64,000 bases of DNA from Acinetobacter sp. 10FS3-1. GTDB lineage: Bacteria > Pseudomonadota > Gammaproteobacteria > Pseudomonadales > Moraxellaceae. The notes beneath the pieces were generated by a model, which saw only the letters and a list, made by a program, of their open reading frames with translations, had not been told where the DNA came from and searched no databases. A program made the translations under genes and the position numbers. Below, one piece after another: positions 58,757 to 64,000 of this stretch (the stretch's first letter is position 1; each line of letters begins with the position of its first letter). Location: assembly GCF_013343215.1 (NCBI RefSeq), contig NZ_CP039143.1:558001-622000 (forward strand). Reading direction: 5' to 3'.

Positions 58757-60538
58757 TTAAGCTTGGGTTGTGAAATAATCTTCAGAGAAATTCATGATGA
58801 TATCGGCACCGGTTTTTACTTTGGTAATGCGTAATGCCAGTTCCGGCAGAATGCGTTGTGCAAAATAATGTGCCAGCGCAAGTTTATTCTGGTAGAACTC
58901 GCCCTGTTTATCTTTAGCGGCATTGGCAATACGGGCAAACATATAAGCGAAGCTCAGCAAGCCAACAGCGTGCAGGTAATCCACAGCGGCGGAGTTAGAA
59001 AATTCGGTATTTTCACGCGCAGCTGCTAAAACATAGTGGGTCACAGATTCAACTTCAGTCGCTGCATCCAGTGTGGCATCTTTAATAAAATTAAGATCCG
59101 CCTCTAAACCATTGGTAAAGTCACGGATTTCCTGAATATACTCTGCAATGAATTCACCGTTACACTTAATGGTTTTACGGCCAATTAAATCTTGAGACTG
59201 AACGCCATTGGTGCCCTCATAAATTTGCGCAATACGCAGGTCACGGATACATTGTTCCATGCCCCATTCTCGAATATAGCCATGACCACCGAAGACCATC
59301 TGTGCATCGAGCGTGGCCTGGAAAGCAGTATCCGTCAGATAAGCTTTTGCAATCGGTGTTAAGAGCGCAACACGGTCATTGGCCTTTTTCACAGCTTCCG
59401 GATCGGTCGAGAACTTGGTAATGTCCAGCTGTTGACCTACATATACCGCGAATGCACGTGAAGCTTCATTGTTGGCACGTGCATTCAGCAGCATACGGCG
59501 TACATCACCATGTACCAGAATACTGTCAGCCGGTTTGCTTGGAGATTGTGCACCAGATGCGCTGCGGCCTTGCAGGCGGTCTGTGGCATATTGGGCCGCA
59601 TTTTGATAAGCAAATTCAGAAGCGCCCAGACCCTGAATGCCCATGGACAGACGTTCATAGTTCATCATGACGAACATGGCAGCCAGGCCTTCATTTTCTT
59701 TGCCGACCAGATAGCCTTTGGCACCGTCAAAGTTCATCACGCAGGTCGCAGACGCTTTAATCCCCATCTTGTGTTCGATTGAACCTGGGCCGACCGGATT
59801 ACGTTCAGCTAAGGTACCATCTTTATTGACCAGGAATTTTGGCACGATGAACAGAGAAATACCGCGTGAACCTGCAGGTGCATCCGGTGTTTTTGCCAAT
59901 ACGAGGTGGATAATGTTTTCCGCCAGGTCATGGTCACCGCCAGTAATGAAAATTTTGGTCCCAGTAATGTTATAACTGCCATCTTCATTGCGTTCAGCTT
60001 TGGTTTTAATAATTCCCAAATCTGTACCTGCATGCGGTTCAGTTAGGCACATGGTGCCTGACCATTCGCCTGAATAAATCTTAGGCAGATAGGTTTCTTT
60101 CTGGGCTTGAGAGCCGTAGCTGTTTAAGGCCATACCTGCACCGACAGAAAGCAGCGGATACAGCATGAAAGACGGGTTGGTCGCAAACAGCATTTCATCA
60201 GAAAGTACGGTCAGCATTTTCGGCATTTCCTGACCGCCCCATTCAGCATCAGCCCCTAAGCCAATCCAGCCACCTTCTGCATACTGTTTAAAAGCCTCTT
60301 TAAAGCCGGCAGGGGTGGTCACATTGCCATTTTCATATTTCGCGCCTTCTTCATCCCCGCTACGGTTCAGTGGCAACATCACGTTTTGCGCAAACTTTGC
60401 CATTTCTTCCAGAATGGCTTCAGCGGTTGCTGCATCGACATGGGCAAGATTTTCATTGGCTTGCCAGAATTGTTCTGCATTAAACACATCATTTAAGATG
60501 AACTTCATATCAGCAAGCGGCGCGTTATAAATTGGCAT
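58757..60538 (-). CDS. acyl-CoA dehydrogenase (DmdC-like)
   Basis: 593-aa FAD enzyme of fatty-acid or side-chain beta-oxidation. It has an acyl-CoA dehydrogenase N domain (CLTEPHAGTDLG), middle domain (GSYNITGTKIFITGGDHD) and C domain with GGHGYIREWGMEQCIRD, and the catalytic Glu in QIYEGTNG. The length and C-terminal extension match the long DmdC (methylmercaptopropionyl-CoA dehydrogenase)-type group. The substrate is unknown. It is a paralogue of the next gene. Confidence 0.9.
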   Translation of the reverse strand: MPIYNAPLADMKFILNDVFNAEQFWQANENLAHVDAATAEAILEEMAKFAQNVMLPLNRSGDEEGAKYENGNVTTPAGFKEAFKQYAEGGWIGLGADAEWGGQEMPKMLTVLSDEMLFATNPSFMLYPLLSVGAGMALNSYGSQAQKETYLPKIYSGEWSGTMCLTEPHAGTDLGIIKTKAERNEDGSYNITGTKIFITGGDHDLAENIIHLVLAKTPDAPAGSRGISLFIVPKFLVNKDGTLAERNPVGPGSIEHKMGIKASATCVMNFDGAKGYLVGKENEGLAAMFVMMNYERLSMGIQGLGASEFAYQNAAQYATDRLQGRSASGAQSPSKPADSILVHGDVRRMLLNARANNEASRAFAVYVGQQLDITKFSTDPEAVKKANDRVALLTPIAKAYLTDTAFQATLDAQMVFGGHGYIREWGMEQCIRDLRIAQIYEGTNGVQSQDLIGRKTIKCNGEFIAEYIQEIRDFTNGLEADLNFIKDATLDAATEVESVTHYVLAAARENTEFSNSAAVDYLHAVGLLSFAYMFARIANAAKDKQGEFYQNKLALAHYFAQRILPELALRITKVKTGADIIMNFSEDYFTTQA

Positions 60539-60601
60539 AGTGTCACCTGTTTATTTTTCAATTCGGTAGGTTGTTTCTAAAGCTTGAAAGCACAAGTTTT
60601 T

Positions 60602-60675
60602 AGAGAACAATTATTTAAATGTTGATCCTTTATAAAGAAAAAGGACCGCCAAAGCTATGACCGTCCTTTCGCTAT
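60602..60675 (-). terminator. terminator after the upstream acyl-CoA dehydrogenase
   Basis: AAAGGAC and GTCCTTT arms (about 60641-60669) with a T-run on the minus strand. It ends the 60723-62525 gene before the downstream paralogue. Confidence 0.6.
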
Positions 60676-60677
60676 TT

Positions 60678-60695
60678 CTGTACTCATGAGTACAG
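60678..60695. promoter_or_regulatory. perfect 18-bp palindrome, candidate operator
   Basis: CTGTACTCATGAGTACAG, fully symmetric, lies 140 bases upstream of the ATG of the 58757-60538 gene. It could be the binding site of a TetR- or FadR-like regulator of fatty-acid genes. The plus strand carries CTTTTTT after it, so a hairpin role is also possible. Confidence 0.45.
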
Positions 60696-60722
60696 CTTTT
60701 TTAATATCGGCTAGATATTACT

Positions 60723-62525
60723 TTAAAATGCAAAGTGTTCTGCATCTAAAGCCATCAGTGGCTCTACACCAGTTGCGATCACATCTACATGTGAACGAAC
60801 GCGTGGCAGAATCTTCTTGAAGTAGAAGCGGGCAGTCGTGATTTTGGCATTGTAGAAATCAACTTCTGTCGTACCAGCAGCCAGAGTTTCCTGCGCAACC
60901 AGTGCCATACGTGCCCATAGGTAAGCCAGCGTTACATAACCCGAGAAGTACAGGTAATCGACTGCTGCTGCACCCACTTCTTCAGGGTTTTGCATGGCGC
61001 GCATACCGATTTGCATCGTTAAGTCACCCCATTCTTTGTTTAATGCCGCAAGCGGTTCAATAAACTCGGTCAGTGCACTGTTGTCTTTGTTGGCTTCGGT
61101 AAATTTGTGGATGATCTTGGTGAAGTCTTTCAACATTGCACCTTGAGTACCCAAAACTTTACGGCCTAACAGGTCAAGTGCCTGAATTTCAGTTGTACCT
61201 TCGTACAGGCAGGCAATACGTGTATCACGTACGATCTGCTCCATGCCATGCTCAGAAATAAAGCCGTGACCACCGAAGACCTGTACGCCATGCTTTGCTG
61301 CTTCTGAACCGGTTTCAGTCAGGAACGCTTTCGCAATTGGCGTTAGAAGTGACAGGATATTGTCGGCAAACTTACGGTCAGCTTCTTCAGTGCCGTGTTC
61401 AACCACGTCAGCATATTGAGCCAGCAGGTAAACCAGCGCACGACCACCTTCAGCAAATGCCTTTTGCGTGAACAGCATGTTACGTACAGCCGGATGTACG
61501 ATAATTGGATCTGCCTCTTTTTCAGGTGCTTTAGGGCCAGAAAGTGAGCGCATCGCCAGACGGTCTTTTGCATACGCAAGTGCGCCCTGGAAAGAACCTT
61601 CAGAAGCCGAAACGCCTTGTATGGCTGTACCGATACGCGCTGTATTCATGAAAGTGAACATGCAGTTCAGACCGCGGTTTTCAGGACCAATCAGGAAGCC
61701 TTTGGCATTATCAAAGTTGATCACACAGGTTGCATTGCCATGAATACCCATTTTATGTTCGATGGAACCACAACGTACGCCATTACGATCGCCTATGCTG
61801 CCATCCGCATTGAGGCTGAATTTCGGTACGATAAACAGCGAGATACCTTTGGTGCCTTTAGGTGCGCCAGGAAGACGAGCCAGTACGATATGGATGATGT
61901 TCTCAGCCATGTCATGCTCACCAGCAGAGATAAAGATTTTCTCGCCAGAAATTGCATAGCTACCATCTGCTTGAGGTTCAGCTTTGGTACGGATAATACC
62001 TAAATCAGAACCTGCATGAGATTCGGTCAGACACATGGTTCCTGTCCACTCACCTGAAACCAGTTTAGGCAGATAGGTATTCTTTTGTTCGTCTGAACCA
62101 TGGTGTTCCAGAGTACGGACCGCACCGTGAGACAGGCCAGGGTACATGCCCCATGCCCAGTTCGCTGTACCGACCATTTCAGAAATACTGATACCCAGGG
62201 AGTTTGGCAAGCCTTGGCCGCCATATTGTTCTTCGGCAGAAAGAGAAGGGAAGCCTAACTCGATATATTTTTGATACGCTTCTTTAAAACCGGTCGGGGT
62301 CGTTACTACACCGTCGTTCCAGCTACAGCCTTCGCGGTCACCCACTTGGTTTAAAGGTGATAATTCATTTTCACAGAAGTCAGCCGCAGCTTCTAAATAC
62401 TGATCAACCAACTCACGGCTTACGTTGTCCTGGAATGCTGGAAGTTTTGCATAGTGTTCTTCAGCATTTAATAGTTCATGCAATACGAACTGCATATCAC
62501 GTAAAGGCGCTTTGTATTGTGGCAT
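60723..62525 (-). CDS. acyl-CoA dehydrogenase (DmdC-like), paralogue
   Basis: 600-aa long-type acyl-CoA dehydrogenase, same domain order as the gene downstream. Motifs: CLTESHAGSDLGIIRTKA, GSYAISGEKIFISAGEHD, GGHGFISEHGMEQIVRD and the catalytic Glu in CLYEGTTE. The two genes are tandem and leftward but separated by a terminator and a palindrome, so they probably have separate promoters. The substrate is unknown. Confidence 0.9.
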   Translation of the reverse strand: MPQYKAPLRDMQFVLHELLNAEEHYAKLPAFQDNVSRELVDQYLEAAADFCENELSPLNQVGDREGCSWNDGVVTTPTGFKEAYQKYIELGFPSLSAEEQYGGQGLPNSLGISISEMVGTANWAWGMYPGLSHGAVRTLEHHGSDEQKNTYLPKLVSGEWTGTMCLTESHAGSDLGIIRTKAEPQADGSYAISGEKIFISAGEHDMAENIIHIVLARLPGAPKGTKGISLFIVPKFSLNADGSIGDRNGVRCGSIEHKMGIHGNATCVINFDNAKGFLIGPENRGLNCMFTFMNTARIGTAIQGVSASEGSFQGALAYAKDRLAMRSLSGPKAPEKEADPIIVHPAVRNMLFTQKAFAEGGRALVYLLAQYADVVEHGTEEADRKFADNILSLLTPIAKAFLTETGSEAAKHGVQVFGGHGFISEHGMEQIVRDTRIACLYEGTTEIQALDLLGRKVLGTQGAMLKDFTKIIHKFTEANKDNSALTEFIEPLAALNKEWGDLTMQIGMRAMQNPEEVGAAAVDYLYFSGYVTLAYLWARMALVAQETLAAGTTEVDFYNAKITTARFYFKKILPRVRSHVDVIATGVEPLMALDAEHFAF

Positions 62526-62776
62526 ATCGGTTTCCTCAATACTGGTTTAACCAGCGTTATAATCCTAAATTAAATACAACGTATCTTCATTGACACGTAT
62601 CGGCATGAGTCTAATCCTGCAACATCTTCCCTCGCGGTACAAGCATTTCAAGGGAATTTCTTGGTGACTGTAAAGTCAAAGATTAGTATATATCAATGAT
62701 CAAAAGTATTGAGGGTAAAGACTTTTTGTAAGTTTTTATGAGGCAGGAAAGGTCAACGCATAATAATGCCAGCCAA

Positions 62777-62800
62777 TAAAAAAGCACCCGGAGGTGCCTG
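62777..62800 (-). terminator. terminator after the two-repeat lipoprotein
   Basis: GCACC and GGTGC arms (62784-62797) with a T-run on the minus strand from the A-run at 62777-62783. Confidence 0.8.
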
Positions 62801-62817
62801 ATTAGTGAATCATGTTT

Positions 62818-63450
62818 TTATTGAGATGCAGCCGTTGCTACAGGTGCTTTGGGTTGAAAGCGCACCATACACTGACCATTAATGGTTTGGTCAGCGATTT
62901 TAACCTGTACCGCCTTGCCTGGGGCTTGGCCCTGACAGGCCCGAGCAAAAGCAGTCTGTAAAGCCTGGCGTTCTGCCAGATATTGATCGTACTGTTTGAC
63001 CAGTTCGGCACGTTTTGTATCGGTTAATACGTCAGCGCCGTTCATACCGCCACGGAAATTCCCCTGCATCGGGCGGTGTTCACCGCGCATACCACGGAAT
63101 TCACCACGTTGTTTCATCTCTTTGCGGTCAGCCTTAAAAAAGATATTACACTGGCCTTCAATAGTTTTATCGCCGGCTTTCACTTGTACTGTGCTGCCAA
63201 TGGTCTTACCCTCACAAGCCTGCTGCATCTGTTTGCCCAGCTGCATCCGTTCGGTGCGCATGGCCTGGTAGTGTTCGCGCTGCTCAGGAGAAAGCTGATG
63301 GGCTTTTTTAGCTGCATGATGCTCATGATGTTTCATCATGTGTGGATGTTCTTTGCTGTCTGGCACCTGGCTGGTCGATTGACAGGCGCTGAGTAAGCTC
63401 ATAGACACAATGCTGGCACCGATTAAACCTACTTTTGTCATTGCTTTCAT
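62818..63450 (-). CDS. lipoprotein with two repeated domains
   Basis: 210-aa lipoprotein: signal peptide with lipobox LLSAC near residue 23, a His-rich linker (HMMKHHEHHAAKK), then two copies of a roughly 55-residue unit. Each copy has the form ...QMQQACEGKTIGSTVQVK and ...ARACQGQAPGKAVQVK, followed by D(K/Q)TI(E/N)GQC. The ATG at 63450 follows GGGGTAG. It is divergent from the BaeS-like kinase. Function unknown; His-rich part may bind metal. Confidence 0.75.
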   Translation of the reverse strand: MKAMTKVGLIGASIVSMSLLSACQSTSQVPDSKEHPHMMKHHEHHAAKKAHQLSPEQREHYQAMRTERMQLGKQMQQACEGKTIGSTVQVKAGDKTIEGQCNIFFKADRKEMKQRGEFRGMRGEHRPMQGNFRGGMNGADVLTDTKRAELVKQYDQYLAERQALQTAFARACQGQAPGKAVQVKIADQTINGQCMVRFQPKAPVATAASQ

Positions 63451-63587
63451 CTCGCTACCCCATTTATTAGAAGCTGATTTTTTAGAATGTTTAAAGATTA
63501 AATAATAAAGATGAAGAAACAATGGAGGGTTTTTTAATCCCGTGTTCGTTACAATGATGAATACAGAAGAAAAATCGAGTTCTTGCT

Positions 63588-64000
63588 TTGAAAATTCGTC
63601 GTATTCCGATTGCCTTACGCCTGTTTTTAACTGTGCTGTTGACGACGCTGCTCATCACGACGGTGAGTCTGGGCGTATTGCATCTGAATATGCAACGGAA
63701 CTTCACCCGCTATGTGGCGGATGTGGAAATGCAGAAACTGGATCATGTGATTGAAAACCTTGCAGACGTTTATATGGTTTATCAGGACTGGGGCAATGCC
63801 ATTCAGGCACAGATTCTGCAAATTGAAGGGGAAGCAGCGCCAGATGATTATGACCGCTTATCACGCTGGTGGTTACGTCGCCAATATGATATTGCCTTGC
63901 AGCAGCGTTATTTTCAGGAACAGACTCTGGCCAGTGTTACGCCGTCCAGTATGGTTGAGCCCAGCTTGGCACCGCGACCCGTCAATCAGGAAGAATTGCG
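63588..64000 (+). CDS. sensor histidine kinase N-terminus, BaeS-like (partial)
   Basis: 137 codons to the window edge. MKIRRIPIALRLFLTVLLTT, then a hydrophobic helix to SLGVLHL, is the first membrane segment; QRNFTRYVADVEMQKLDHVI is the start of the periplasmic sensor. The sequence resembles BaeS of Acinetobacter, the envelope-stress kinase that affects efflux genes. The start is TTG 63588 with GAG upstream. The catalytic part lies outside the window, so the name is provisional. Confidence 0.65.
   Translation, partial: MKIRRIPIALRLFLTVLLTTLLITTVSLGVLHLNMQRNFTRYVADVEMQKLDHVIENLADVYMVYQDWGNAIQAQILQIEGEAAPDDYDRLSRWWLRRQYDIALQQRYFQEQTLASVTPSSMVEPSLAPRPVNQEEL

Overview
The window is chromosomal DNA from a gammaproteobacterium of the genus Acinetobacter, probably not A. 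baumannii itself. The evidence is the gene order ilvI-ilvH-ilvC, ndk-rlmN-pilF-rodZ-ispG-hisS-yfgM-bamB-der, pcnB-folK-panB-panC, rapZ-npr-darP and glnE-ilvE. It also includes the placement of a sugar locus between ilvE and aspS, which is where Acinetobacter keeps its lipooligosaccharide outer-core (OC) locus. No rRNA, tRNA, CRISPR array or prophage was seen.

Layout. 1-3.8 kb: branched-chain amino acid synthesis (ilvIH, ilvC). 3.8-8.8 kb: an AT-rich island with an 870-bp gene-free lead and a four-gene chaperone-usher pilus operon (pilin, chaperone, usher, second subunit). 8.8-10.9 kb: a possible structured RNA, then a GT4 glycosyltransferase and a PAP2 phosphatase. 10.9-20.6 kb: housekeeping block (iscX, ndk, rlmN, pilF, rodZ-like, ispG, hisS, yfgM, bamB, der). 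20.6-29.6 kb: a small secreted protein, a phosphopantetheinyl transferase, an SDR enzyme, mazG, a ComEA-like DNA-binding protein, pcnB/folK/panB/panC and rapZ/npr/darP. 29.6-35.3 kb: a soluble histidine kinase, glnE and ilvE.

35.3-49.2 kb is the variable OC-type sugar locus. On the left, ugd and a UDP-GlcA 4-epimerase read leftward and should supply UDP-GlcA and UDP-GalA. Reading rightward are a DXD glycosyltransferase, a Stealth sugar-phosphate transferase, two GT25 proteins and rmlBA. These are followed by an AT-rich cassette: a WecF-like transferase, a left-handed beta-helix acyltransferase, a MaoC-type (R)-hydratase, a WecE-like aminotransferase and a GT2. rmlC and rmlD are absent, so rmlBA probably feed dTDP-4-amino-4,6-dideoxygalactose (Fuc4N) rather than rhamnose. 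The hydratase beside the acyltransferase suggests an N-3-hydroxyacyl group in place of simple acetate. This is the most novel biology in the window. The right edge of the locus has a GT32-like gene, a degenerate copy of a small-gene region that is intact next to aspS, and an 839-bp IS5-family element.

49.2-64 kb: an LpxL-type acyltransferase, a small membrane protein, aspS, a DUF4184 membrane protein, a znuD-like zinc receptor behind a perfect Zur-box palindrome, a phospholipase-D-like protein, several small envelope proteins and two paralogous acyl-CoA dehydrogenases. It ends with a two-repeat lipoprotein and the start of a BaeS-like histidine kinase cut by the window edge.

Starts were revised where conserved N-termini, overlaps or ribosome binding sites argued for it. 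All functions are inferred from recognised sequence motifs and gene order; no searches were run.
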